Below, piece after piece: positions 10,409 through 21,353 of a stretch of 64,000 bases of DNA. Made by a program: the position numbers and the translations under genes. Source of the DNA: Lotus japonicus (taxonomy: Eukaryota > Streptophyta > Magnoliopsida > Fabales > Fabaceae); assembly GCF_012489685.1 (NCBI RefSeq), contig NC_080046.1:36729176-36793175 (forward strand). The letters are read 5' to 3'. Positions within the stretch are counted from its first letter, which is position 1; every line of letters begins with the position of its first letter. The notes beneath the pieces were generated by a model. It made no database searches. It saw nothing but the letters and a program-made list of their open reading frames with translations, and was not told the origin of the DNA.

Positions 10409-10942
10409 TGATTTTTCAAAATTCACTTGGGTGAGCTTTCTTGCAGAAAAATCAGAAACTTTTGAAGTATTCTGAGAACTAAGTCAGCAACTCCAGAGAG
10501 AGAAGGGCTATGGAATTGTGGAAATGAAGGAAATGAAGCATGAGTTCTCTGCTCCTATTACTCCACAACATAATGGTGTGGTTGAAAGAAAGAACATAAC
10601 ACTGCAAGGGTTTGCTAGAGTGATGCTTCATGCAAAGAAAGTCCCTTATCACTTCTGGGCTGAGGCTATAAATACTGCTTGCTATATTCACAACAGGGTA
10701 ACTATACCTTCAGGAATTGATTCCACTTTATATAAGCTTTGGAAAGGAAAGAAACCTATTGTTAAGTACTTTCATGTCTTTGGGAGTAAATGTTACATTT
10801 TAACTGATAGAGAACAGAGAAAGAAGCTTGATCCCAAGAGTGATGAAGGGATATTTCTGGGTTACTCAATAAATAGCAAGGATTACAGGGTTTTCAATTC
10901 TCGCACAAAAACTATGATGGATTCCATAAATATGGTTGTGGA
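10409..10942 (+). pseudogene. pol: Copia integrase core, internally deleted
   Basis: After the slip, integrase continues (RYVFVCVDDFSKFTW) to a stop near 10473, then in another frame from 10518 (HEFSAPITPQHNGVVERKN, the DDE glutamate, to FLGYSINSKDYRVFN). The stretch that normally holds the second catalytic Asp (SDxGxEF motif) is missing between EVF and KHEFSAP, a deletion of several tens of bases. The frame is then cut at GTGGA (10938-10942) by the gypsy cluster and resumes in register at 27579. Confidence 0.8.
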
Positions 10943-11086
10943 TGTAACACCCCGATTTCCAGGTGTCACTTTAGTAACCAAAAGTAAACTTTACGCGGAA
11001 AACAGGACCACAATGTAACACCCCGATTTCCAGGTGTCACTTTAGTAACCAAAAGTAAACTTTACGCGGAAAACAGGTAATTTTTT
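10943..11086 (-). repeat. 72 bp duplication that includes primer-site bases
   Basis: The LTR edge occurs twice: TGTAACACCCCGATTT begins at 10943 and again at 11015. The seven bases before the second copy, ACCACAA, are the plus-strand form of the bases that normally sit between LTR and primer site (compare 18091-18096). The same arrangement occurs at 18097/18169 and 23831/23903, so it was present before the copies spread. Confidence 0.85.
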
Positions 11087-11543
11087 TTTTCGTTTGATTC
11101 CTTTTAAATCAAGCAATAGAGAAATAAAGACATAACCCCAACACTAACTAACCAATATACAAATATATACACATGTACAACCTCAGCTGCACTCTCCCGT
11201 CACGCGCACTCGCAGTGACTCCAAAGTAGTGTGCCCGTAGGCAAATAGTTACAGATCCAGATGTGTGAGTGAGAAAATTATAATTACAAACCACTAGGAG
11301 GAAGTCGGCCTCAAAATGGCCTAAGGAAAGACCCCTATGGTCCGACTGTCTCACTGTGATCCCTCAGTAAGAGAACCACACAAAAGCCATGCGTCGGGAA
11401 CCTACCCTGTCCCAAAATATGAATGACGAATCAGAGCTATTACAGTAACAACCAACTCAAAAGACTCTAACCACCCATAACCCACACTACTATCATCGAC
11501 CCTCCCTCGATCAGTCATGAAGTCCGGGTCCTCGTCGAAAGCT

Positions 11544-11756
11544 TCAGTAATAGTCGTTCCGCTCCGGCTCTTTCCCGCACAACGAATCATCACGAACCGG
11601 CTGACGGACGCCTGGCGGCAGGCCGACCGCCCAAGCACAAACATACAAACAAAGCCAAGGCGCTAGGGTCAACTTACAGAATACAATAGATATACAATCC
11701 ACATGCGATAAAAGGGGTATATATATATGTTGTATATATACATATAAGTTATGCAC
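11544..11756 (-). CDS. LTR-embedded open frame (70 codons), unknown function
   Basis: Minus-strand frame inside the LTR. The C-terminal half matches the plus-strand frame at 6759-6920 codon by codon (FCKLTLAPWLC, then DDSLCGKEPERNDYY before TGA). Identical copies lie at 18698-18910 and 24432-24644. It has no recognised domain and a hydrophobic N-terminal half. It may be a remnant of a longer gene or a conserved non-coding block. A frame shifted by one in the same place (11402-11644) has no counterpart that I could confirm. Confidence 0.35.
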   Translation of the reverse strand: MHNLYVYIQHIYIPLLSHVDCISIVFCKLTLAPWLCLYVCAWAVGLPPGVRQPVRDDSLCGKEPERNDYY

Positions 11757-11866
11757 TGCTTACCCTAAGGTTTATACATAGCATGTTATCAAATCTCTTA
11801 CACAATTCAATCATAATAAGATGCATTGTGTGCCAGTGCAGAATATGCTGACACAAATCCGAATAA

Positions 11867-12070
11867 CGTCACTCTGCTTGGCGACGGGACAAAACAACAA
11901 CGTCACTCTGCTTGGCGACGGAACAAATCAACAACGTCACTCTGCTTGGCGACGGAACAAATCAACAACGTCACTCTGCTTGGCGACGGAACAAATCAAC
12001 AACGTCACTCTGCTTGGCGACGGAACAAATCAACGACGTCACTCTGCTTGGCGACGGGACAAACCAACGG
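11867..12070 (-). repeat. 34 bp minisatellite, 6 copies
   Basis: Six consecutive 34 bp units start at 11867, 11901, 11935, 11969, 12003 and 12037 (core CGTCACTCTGCTTGGCGACG). Because 34 is not a multiple of 3, the overlapping plus-strand frames here are artefacts. The same array recurs at 19021-19224 and 24755-24958. Confidence 0.9.
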
Positions 12071-13985
12071 TATTGCCACTTATAGGCTGGGCACCTCGAG
12101 ACGGTCGTAACACTGGCCTCGTGTTTAACCATTTCTGCTCGGGCGTCGCTTATCACCTTTGGCTATAGTCAAGACGGTACAAACTCTACATGGTTTGACC
12201 ATTTCTGCTTGCTATGCCGAACATCAACAGGCACGATGCAACTCTACATGGATGATCGTTACCTCCTGTTGTGCCAGATATAGTCAGGACCGATTCAACT
12301 CTGCATGGCTGATCGTTACTTCCTGTTATACCGAAGTACTCTGCTTGGCACTTCATCGCGTATATGCACGTGTGCAATATGATTATCAAAACCAGAGTCA
12401 GTGTCGGTCAATACAACACGACTCGGAGTTAGTGTCGGTCAATACAACACAACTCCCACCACAAACCCCACAAACAAAACCCAGAGTCTGTGCCGGTTAA
12501 TACAACACGACTCGAACAACACTACCAGGAGTACTAGAGTACTCGGTGACTTTCAATCATCACCATAGCTCACCTCAGTGGCTTTCCCCAATTCCAAACT
12601 CTCCAAACCCACAACATAAGTCGACTTTTCCCCGCCTTTCGTAAATATTTTTCCCCTTCAGTTCTCCTATGCTTAAACGTTAATAAAAATTGTTTCAATT
12701 CGAATTAGCCAAGTTATGAGTTTATTTCTCAAAGTCTAAGTTTCCCAAGTCTTTATTTTCCGAAAGCTCTATCATTCTAAGTTTCCAAAAGTCAACCACC
12801 CAAAATACATTTCCCGGGGAAAGTCTAGGAATTCCAACGAATCCCAACAAATGGCTAAGTCTCAAACCCCACATTTGAACTTGCCTAGGGTTGTTCATCC
12901 AACCCGAAATGTCAAAGATCCCCAGATCAATGAACCCCCACTCCGAAGTTGCGTCAAAACGCTCAATTCAACACATCATCAATATCATAAGTTATGAAAC
13001 AATCATAACAAGAAATCATCATCATATACAACATCAGATAAAGCATAGGTCTAGTTTATCGACGCCTATCATGCAATCATAGCTAAATATAGCAAGTTGC
13101 CCTAACCTCGAGCTGTTCCAGCTTCGCAAACAAAGTTCTCCTCAAACAATTGCTCTGAGTCTTCCAAAGTTCCCTCAACTGAACCTCGGAGAAAAACAAA
13201 GCAGAATCCAAACAAAATCGATTAGTTCGATCGCAATACAATACATAAACGATAGACAAAGCATTAAAGCTTCAGAATAGGACAATCAGGTACGAAAAGA
13301 CAAGTTTTCGAAACCGAAAAACTCCCCCCTAAAGGAAATAGTCCACGGCCTCAAAGGAAAAAGGGCTTCGACTCTTTTTCTTTGATCAAATCAATTCACA
13401 AGGTAGTTTTAGGGTAAAACTAAGGCAAAGAAACTGTCAGAACAATTTTCGGACAATCGGGCCGGAATACGACTACGCAGGGGCATTTTGGTCCAAAATA
13501 AAGGCTCAAAACTTCAAAGTTATCAGTTCTGAAAACAAATTTGACAGCAACGATCCTCATGACATCCGTGACAACAAATCCTAAAGGCACGAAGTCAGAT
13601 TAAGTCTTTTCGACAATAAAGTTTCGAAATGTGAGACAAAAAGAGTTTTGAGTCAATTTTTCAGATCCTGGACAACTGAATCGCAATCAGAGTTTACTGA
13701 CAGAGGTTTTAGACTCAGGGGAACATAAGGAACATAACCCAAGCAAGAAATCAGAGAAATCGGACAATTTTAGAAAAAGCTCAAAACTTAGAGCACAGAA
13801 ACGACTTCAGAAACGCAACAGAAACAACAATCAGAGGTAGGAATCGTGTTAGTTACCTTGATACCTAGAAGTAGGGACGAACTGCACGAAGATTGGTCAA
13901 GTTTTCGCGGAAATCCCCTCCCCCCTTGCTCCCCACGAAATCAGCCACAAATGGAAAGAAAATGAGAGGATTTTGCTTTTTCGCG

Positions 13986-13995
13986 CTATTTATAG
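13986..13995 (-). promoter_or_regulatory. LTR TATA box
   Basis: CTATAAATAG on the minus strand, about 690 bp from the start of the LTR in element orientation and followed by a purine-poor leader. Equivalent sites are 21140-21149 and 26874-26883. Likely the Pol II promoter of the element. Confidence 0.65.
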
Positions 13996-14722
13996 GCGGG
14001 TGAAATCGCGGGAAAATGAAAATTTCGCGATTCCGATTTTTGCAGCACGATCACCGAGAAATTCTAAGAGAGATTCTGGCGTCAGAAATCCAGAACTCAA
14101 AACAAATATCTATGATATGGGAAAAACGATATCGAAAATCTCAAAAGCGGTGTCGGTTAATCTGCCCCGAAAAACTACTTTTTGCTGTGATGCTCAAACG
14201 ACAAAACTTCCAACTGAAGAAAGATTGGAAACGTCGAAACAAGTCTGGCAACGCGGACGGAATCTTCGTTAGAAGTCCCGAATAGAAAAAGTCTTCATCC
14301 ATTGCTCGAAAATAGGGTTTCGAAGCAAAGAAATTAGCGTCGGCGGACATCCGAAAAGTGAACCCTATCGTGCGTACAGTCCAGAGTTCCGAAATGAAAC
14401 GCTGGTCGATGGAAAAATAAAGAGAATCTTTAAATTTTCCGAGAGTTCGAAATCTCACTCAAAACGTTGCTTTAAGAGCGAAATAGCCTATTCTGGACAC
14501 GCTCGCCATAAGGCAGGTGTGCAGACAACTCGCACTAATTCCTACAGCGACGACGCAACATACCTCAAGCAATTCCTGAACTTTCTTCTTCATTGATCTT
14601 TCTCAAACAACAAACTCCTGTCACGTTTACACTGATTCTACGCGTGAGTCGGAAATTAACTTGTTCCGAAAATCCGGGTCTTACAATACTCCCCTCCAAA
14701 AAGAAAGTTTCGTCCTCGAAAC

Positions 14723-14989
14723 TCAGAGTTCTGAGAAAAGTTCGGAATACAGTTCCTTGATCTTATCTTCCAATTCCCATGTAGTAGTGCTTGTGTCATT
14801 GTTCCTCAAAATCTTTACTTAAGAAATCTGCCTTCCCCTTAACTGTTTCACTCTTCTATCCCCACTGTTAACTATCGGCGTCTCAAAAGACAAAACATCA
14901 TTCAACCTCATGTCGTCTGACTCGATTACTTGCGTCGGACCTCTGCTTGAAATGATACCGGTTGGCATTCCGTGCAGTCGCACAACCTT
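14723..14989 (-). pseudogene. pol: Integrase scrap fused to chromodomain-like C-terminus
   Basis: Minus-strand frame with one internal TAA and a terminal TGA at 14723-14725. It opens with an integrase-core scrap (KVVRLHGMP), skips the catalytic region, then carries the chromovirus C-terminus: DRRVKQLRGRQIS, then TTTWELEDKIKELYSELF. In Del/Tekay elements this last segment is the chromodomain that targets integration to heterochromatin. Joining in one frame implies an internal deletion. It ends beside the polypurine tract, the normal end of pol. The partner copy in the second internal domain is deleted. Confidence 0.7.
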
Positions 14990-17233
14990 AGCCACTTACT
15001 TCTTTACTTTCGGTCGTCCGAAATTCTTCTTAAACTCGGTGCCTCTCTGTCATCTTAAGGTAAATACTATAAACTCGTCCTCGTGATCTTCATCTACAGT
15101 CCAAAACTCCACTTGTCCGTTCGATAACTCCTAGACGAAATATTGCGTTGGAATCTAATAGTCCATTAACGTCACATCCAACTTCGTAACTATCATCACT
15201 CGCACAATGAAATCAATCTCCTACTTAGTCACCATTCGAATTAAAAATCGACTTATGTCCTTATTTCTTGTCCTTCACTAATCTTATCCCCTTCAACATC
15301 AAGTTATCAACAACTTATAAGATAATCCTCTTCTTAATATCTAACAATCCATTATTATCGTCTTCTTCCTTAGAACTTCCCTCACTCAAACCTATTTACA
15401 CTTACTGAAATCCCTAACACTTCGCACAAATCGAGACTTATCCTCTAGAAGATTAAATCATAACTATACATCGAGGGACTTAACTAGCCATTTTATCATC
15501 CGATCCTTCAACATTCTGAGATTTAACTGTTATCGTAGCCGCTAACACCACTAAATCTCTTATGTGTACATGAATCTCAGCTCACTAGGTCAACCTTAGC
15601 CCTAGGATTCTCATTCAACTTTAGTAAAATTCACTTGTTACCCGTAATATGCATCATCAAAATCCATAACAAAGTCCCATTGACTCTTATACTCTACGAA
15701 ACTCGTCAAAATATAACAACCTCAGGTATTCATCTTAATACTAACACCTTCCTTTTTGTGACTCAATCACCATCTCGTCAATCAACTTCTTAATCTCTCA
15801 ATCAAATTCTGACAACCTTCGAGTCTTACACACCTTAGACAGACATTCATAGATTTAAAACCTAAACCTTCACCAAGTTTGGTCCTCTAGTGACCTTTAA
15901 TCCTTCAATACTTCTTAAATGAATATCCGTTTCTTAAAAACTATAACTCCTTCACTTACCCAAACGACCTGACCAGTGGCGTCATGCTTTCACATTCACA
16001 ACTTATTATGCTAACATCATTCAAATCTTGTCACATGGTCATTATGTCCGTAACCTCATAATCAACATCAATCGATCACCAACCTTAACACTCCACACAA
16101 CCCAGAATTCCTTTACTTCAAGATCTCTCTTATAATATACCTCAATGGTCTTAACCCGAAACTCACCTTCAGGTCTTCAATCTTCTAAGATTCAACTCCT
16201 ATTGTCACACCTACAACCATAAGATCTCCTACTCGTACGCGATTCTCGACTCTCAAGATTCAATCTTAACCCTAAGATTTCAATCCAACTTAGTATATCT
16301 CACTTAGTAATCTCAGCATATTTCTTTGGAATCCATATCAACAACCTCAAGTATTCAACTTATGCTAAAACTTTCTTTCTCCAACTTAATCATTAATTCA
16401 ACACTTTTCAAGCGAAAATTCATCTCTTAAGACTATAATGTCTCCACATATTAATCCAACGCTTAGCAAAACTTATTCCTCGAACTCGACTATAACAATC
16501 TAGTTCAGAGTTAATTCTTCTCACTCTCGCTACCATCAAGCTATCATCTAAAACCTGATTACATTCAACTTATTTAGTCTCTAACAATTCCACTCAGTAA
16601 TCACATAACCTATGACTTCATAACTTCCGAGAAACTACTTAATACTTTTCCGGCATTAAACCTCTTGACTTAGTCTACCTCTACTTGGAGTAATCACACG
16701 AACTAACCAATCAATGTCTATACGACACTCATCGACTTCCAAAGATTTAAATCTTAATCTTTTACAATCAAATGCTTAACACGAACTTTCCTCCCAAATC
16801 CGACTAATCCTCAATCAATTCAAATTCATCTTACACATCCTTCTATCAAAGTCCATAACCAGCTGTGATTCCGAATATCACCCCCTCAATATTAGGTTGA
16901 TCAGGCCTAATACATCGAAGGTGGAAATTTAGAAAAACCCACTGGAACAGTCAATGAGTTCCTATCCTCCAGTAGTCACAAATATCCTGATACTAAATCC
17001 TTTAATGATCCCGCTACGGAACTACACACCCTCAACATAACACGTATACTACCTATAAGGAATCTCCCTAAGATTCGTTCTTCAACTACTAGCTTCCTCA
17101 TAAACGCAACGGTGGAAGACTACTTTCTAGACTTAGTGTGCTATTCCCAACCTCGTGTAACTTCTATAGTTAAATCACGAGCAACCTCGAATAAGGTCCT
17201 ACATCGTTCCCACGTTCTTCCTCGTTCAACTCC

Positions 17234-17887
17234 TCAGCTCTTGCCCTCCTTGGCATGAATCCTTTCCTCTGTAGCAAATTGTTTTCCTTTCCCAACATTC
17301 CCTGATGATTCGCCCTTGAGTGCCTTGCAATCTTGGGAGAAATGTCCCGGTTGGTTGCAATTAAAGCATAGTTTTCCCTTGATCTTGCACTTACTAGCAT
17401 AGTGCCCTACTTCCCTGCACCTGTAACACGTCACTGCTCTTCCCGAAGTCTTGTTTCCTGTCCCTTCGGTAGCATCATTCCCTTTCATCTTACTATCAGA
17501 CGTTTCCTCCTGGGGTGTCTTGCAGTTCACAGCTAGATGCCCCTCTCGGTTACACTTGAAGCATCTCCATCCAGTCACTGAGCACTTGTTAGCAAAATGC
17601 CCAAACTTTCCACAATGAGTACATGTCACACCTTTGTCACCAACTGGCTCCCCTCCAGTATCAGCAGTCGTTGGTTTGTAGACTCTTGAGATAAGATCTC
17701 TTCCCTTGAAACGCTGATACGGTCCCCACTGATGGTAGCTCTCCCTTCTGTTGTAGCCTTGAGATCCTGACCTTATTGGTCCCCCAGCTCCAGTTCGGTT
17801 CATTCCTCTTTGTTGATACATTGCTGTCGCCATCAGTCGTTGATGATGCTCACGTGTAGCCTCCGCCATCCGGTTAAGATCCACCAT
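17234..17887 (-). CDS. gag: Capsid-less gag with four zinc knuckles
   Basis: I take M at 17887 (MVDLNRMAEATREHHQ) as the start, giving 217 residues. The open frame continues upstream to 18094, but that part translates the primer site and leader. After the gag N-terminus (to about residue 30) the usual Retrotrans_gag capsid domain is absent. Four CX2CX4HX4C knuckles follow: CTHCGKFGHFANKC, CFKCNREGHLAVNC, CYRCREVGHYASKC and CFNCNQPGHFSQDC, at about residues 89-102, 109-122, 154-167 and 174-187. Relatives usually have one or two. The frame is intact and identical in the second copy. It should bind nucleic acid; forming a particle alone is unlikely. Confidence 0.75.
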   Translation of the reverse strand: MVDLNRMAEATREHHQRLMATAMYQQRGMNRTGAGGPIRSGSQGYNRRESYHQWGPYQRFKGRDLISRVYKPTTADTGGEPVGDKGVTCTHCGKFGHFANKCSVTGWRCFKCNREGHLAVNCKTPQEETSDSKMKGNDATEGTGNKTSGRAVTCYRCREVGHYASKCKIKGKLCFNCNQPGHFSQDCKALKGESSGNVGKGKQFATEERIHAKEGKS

Positions 17888-18081
17888 CCTATATCCCATC
17901 GAACGTCCGATTAGTACTAACCATACGGTAGCACTAGACAAACCACTCAATCCGATTGAGTAGTAACGCAAGCAATTAGAGCGAAAATCGCTCTGCAGAC
18001 AATCAATTTTCACTCTTTGCAGAGTCACACAACCTAGCACAGAAGACCTATTCCCCAAAGACTCCCAAAAGACTCGACTAA

Positions 18082-18093
18082 GCTCTGATACCA
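18082..18093 (-). promoter_or_regulatory. tRNA-Met primer-binding site of cluster element
   Basis: TGGTATCAGAGC on the minus strand, separated from the LTR edge at 18097 by three bases. It sets the minus-strand orientation of the element. The second copy is at 23816-23827. Confidence 0.9.
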
Positions 18094-18096
18094 CAA

Positions 18097-21000
18097 TGTA
18101 ACACCCCGATTTCCAGGTGTCACTTTAGTAACCAAAAGTAAACTTTACGCGGAAAACAGGACCACAATGTAACACCCCGATTTCCAGGTGTCACTTTAGT
18201 AACCAAAAGTAAACTTTACGCGGAAAACAGGTAATTTTTTTTTTCGTTTGATTCCTTTTAAATCAAGCAATAGAGAAATAAAGACATAACCCCAACACTA
18301 ACTAACCAATATACAAATATATACACATGTACAACCTCAGCTGCACTCTCCCGTCACGCGCACTCGCAGTGACTCCAAAGTAGTGTGCCCGTAGGCAAAT
18401 AGTTACAGATCCAGATGTGTGAGTGAGAAAATTATAATTACAAACCACTAGGAGGAAGTCGGCCTCAAAATGGCCTAAGGAAAGACCCCTATGGTCCGAC
18501 TGTCTCACTGTGATCCCTCAGTAAGAGAACCACACAAAAGCCATGCGTCGGGAACCTACCCTGTCCCAAAATATGAATGACGAATCAGAGCTATTACAGT
18601 AACAACCAACTCAAAAGACTCTAACCACCCATAACCCACACTACTATCATCGACCCTCCCTCGATCAGTCATGAAGTCCGGGTCCTCGTCGAAAGCTTCA
18701 GTAATAGTCGTTCCGCTCCGGCTCTTTCCCGCACAACGAATCATCACGAACCGGCTGACGGACGCCTGGCGGCAGGCCGACCGCCCAAGCACAAACATAC
18801 AAACAAAGCCAAGGCGCTAGGGTCAACTTACAGAATACAATAGATATACAATCCACATGCGATAAAAGGGGTATATATATATGTTGTATATATACATATA
18901 AGTTATGCACTGCTTACCCTAAGGTTTATACATAGCATGTTATCAAATCTCTTACACAATTCAATCATAATAAGATGCATTGTGTGCCAGTGCAGAATAT
19001 GCTGACACAAATCCGAATAACGTCACTCTGCTTGGCGACGGGACAAAACAACAACGTCACTCTGCTTGGCGACGGAACAAATCAACAACGTCACTCTGCT
19101 TGGCGACGGAACAAATCAACAACGTCACTCTGCTTGGCGACGGAACAAATCAACAACGTCACTCTGCTTGGCGACGGAACAAATCAACGACGTCACTCTG
19201 CTTGGCGACGGGACAAACCAACGGTATTGCCACTTATAGGCTGGGCACCTCGAGACGGTCGTAACACTGGCCTCGTGTTTAACCATTTCTGCTCGGGCGT
19301 CGCTTATCACCTTTGGCTATAGTCAAGACGGTACAAACTCTACATGGTTTGACCATTTCTGCTTGCTATGCCGAACATCAACAGGCACGATGCAACTCTA
19401 CATGGATGATCGTTACCTCCTGTTGTGCCAGATATAGTCAGGACCGATTCAACTCTGCATGGCTGATCGTTACTTCCTGTTATACCGAAGTACTCTGCTT
19501 GGCACTTCATCGCGTATATGCACGTGTGCAATATGATTATCAAAACCAGAGTCAGTGTCGGTCAATACAACACGACTCGGAGTTAGTGTCGGTCAATACA
19601 ACACAACTCCCACCACAAACCCCACAAACAAAACCCAGAGTCTGTGCCGGTTAATACAACACGACTCGAACAACACTACCAGGAGTACTAGAGTACTCGG
19701 TGACTTTCAATCATCACCATAGCTCACCTCAGTGGCTTTCCCCAATTCCAAACTCTCCAAACCCACAACATAAGTCGACTTTTCCCCGCCTTTCGTAAAT
19801 ATTTTTCCCCTTCAGTTCTCCTATGCTTAAACGTTAATAAAAATTGTTTCAATTCGAATTAGCCAAGTTATGAGTTTATTTCTCAAAGTCTAAGTTTCCC
19901 AAGTCTTTATTTTCCGAAAGCTCTATCATTCTAAGTTTCCAAAAGTCAACCACCCAAAATACATTTCCCGGGGAAAGTCTAGGAATTCCAACGAATCCCA
20001 ACAAATGGCTAAGTCTCAAACCCCACATTTGAACTTGCCTAGGGTTGTTCATCCAACCCGAAATGTCAAAGATCCCCAGATCAATGAACCCCCACTCCGA
20101 AGTTGCGTCAAAACGCTCAATTCAACACATCATCAATATCATAAGTTATGAAACAATCATAACAAGAAATCATCATCATATACAACATCAGATAAAGCAT
20201 AGGTCTAGTTTATCGACGCCTATCATGCAATCATAGCTAAATATAGCAAGTTGCCCTAACCTCGAGCTGTTCCAGCTTCGCAAACAAAGTTCTCCTCAAA
20301 CAATTGCTCTGAGTCTTCCAAAGTTCCCTCAACTGAACCTCGGAGAAAAACAAAGCAGAATCCAAACAAAATCGATTAGTTCGATCGCAATACAATACAT
20401 AAACGATAGACAAAGCATTAAAGCTTCAGAATAGGACAATCAGGTACGAAAAGACAAGTTTTCGAAACCGAAAAACTCCCCCCTAAAGGAAATAGTCCAC
20501 GGCCTCAAAGGAAAAAGGGCTTCGACTCTTTTTCTTTGATCAAATCAATTCACAAGGTAGTTTTAGGGTAAAACTAAGGCAAAGAAACTGTCAGAACAAT
20601 TTTCGGACAATCGGGCCGGAATACGACTACGCAGGGGCATTTTGGTCCAAAATAAAGGCTCAAAACTTCAAAGTTATCAGTTCTGAAAACAAATTTGACA
20701 GCAACGATCCTCATGACATCCGTGACAACAAATCCTAAAGGCACGAAGTCAGATTAAGTCTTTTCGACAATAAAGTTTCGAAATGTGAGACAAAAAGAGT
20801 TTTGAGTCAATTTTTCAGATCCTGGACAACTGAATCGCAATCAGAGTTTACTGACAGAGGTTTTAGACTCAGGGGAACATAAGGAACATAACCCAAGCAA
20901 GAAATCAGAGAAATCGGACAATTTTAGAAAAAGCTCAAAACTTAGAGCACAGAAACGACTTCAGAAACGCAACAGAAACAACAATCAGAGGTAGGAATCG

Positions 21001-21353
21001 TGTTAGTTACCTTGATACCTAGAAGTAGGGACGAACTGCACGAAGATTGGTCAAGTTTTCGCGGAAATCCCCTCCCCCCTTGCTCCCCACGAAATCAGCC
21101 ACAAATGGAAAGAAAATGAGAGGATTTTGCTTTTTCGCGCTATTTATAGGCGGGTGAAATCGCGGGAAAATGAAAATTTCGCGATTCCGATTTTTGCAGC
21201 ACGATCACCGAGAAATTCTAAGAGAGATTCTGGCGTCAGAAATCCAGAACTCAAAACAAATATCTATGATATGGGAAAAACGATATCGAAAATCTCAAAA
21301 GCGGTGTCGGTTAATCTGCCCCGAAAAACTACTTTTTGCTGTGATGCTCAAAC
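18097..21353 (-). repeat. Middle LTR of cluster, truncated (3257 bp)
   Basis: Same sequence as 10943-14199, including the 72 bp duplication, the 34 bp minisatellite (19021-19224), the embedded frame (18698-18910) and the TATA box (21140-21149). It lacks the last 486 bp, which is the U3 start in element orientation. It joins internal sequence at the microhomology AAC (21351-21353). Confidence 0.9.

Larger units (their letters stand above)
10943..14685 (-). repeat. Full-length gypsy LTR, 3' LTR of cluster (3743 bp)
   Basis: Plus-strand ends are TGTAACACCCCG and CCGGGTCTTACA, so the minus strand starts TGTAAGACC. The minus-strand purine tract GGAGGGGAGTAT directly precedes it. A length of 3.7 kb fits Del/Tekay elements. 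It contains a 72 bp duplication of its edge (10943-11014 and from 11015), an LTR-embedded frame, a 34 bp tandem repeat and a TATA box. Confidence 0.9.
14686..18096 (-). mobile_element. Internal domain, complete copy (3.4 kb)
   Basis: Runs from the primer site (18082-18093) to the polypurine tract next to 14685. It holds the gag frame at 17234-17887 and a pol scrap at 14723-14989. The roughly 2.2 kb between them has no long frame on either strand and no RT, RNase H or integrase-core motif that I can find. It is related to 1395-2060, indicating a non-autonomous lineage that has replicated with this decayed interior. Confidence 0.8.

Noticed and set aside
11867..12070. CRISPR-like array
   Set aside because: The 34 bp units are contiguous with no unique spacers and lie in an LTR of a plant retrotransposon. 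It is a minisatellite.
11821..12168. Repeat-containing 115- and 94-residue proteins on the plus strand
   Set aside because: Both frames are produced by the 34 bp repeat shifting frame each unit; they run antisense to the element.
17234..18094. Gag starting at 18094 (286 residues), or a cellular CNBP-type zinc-knuckle protein
   Set aside because: The first 69 codons translate the primer site and leader, and the frame sits between a primer site and LTR, so it is retrotransposon gag starting near 17887.
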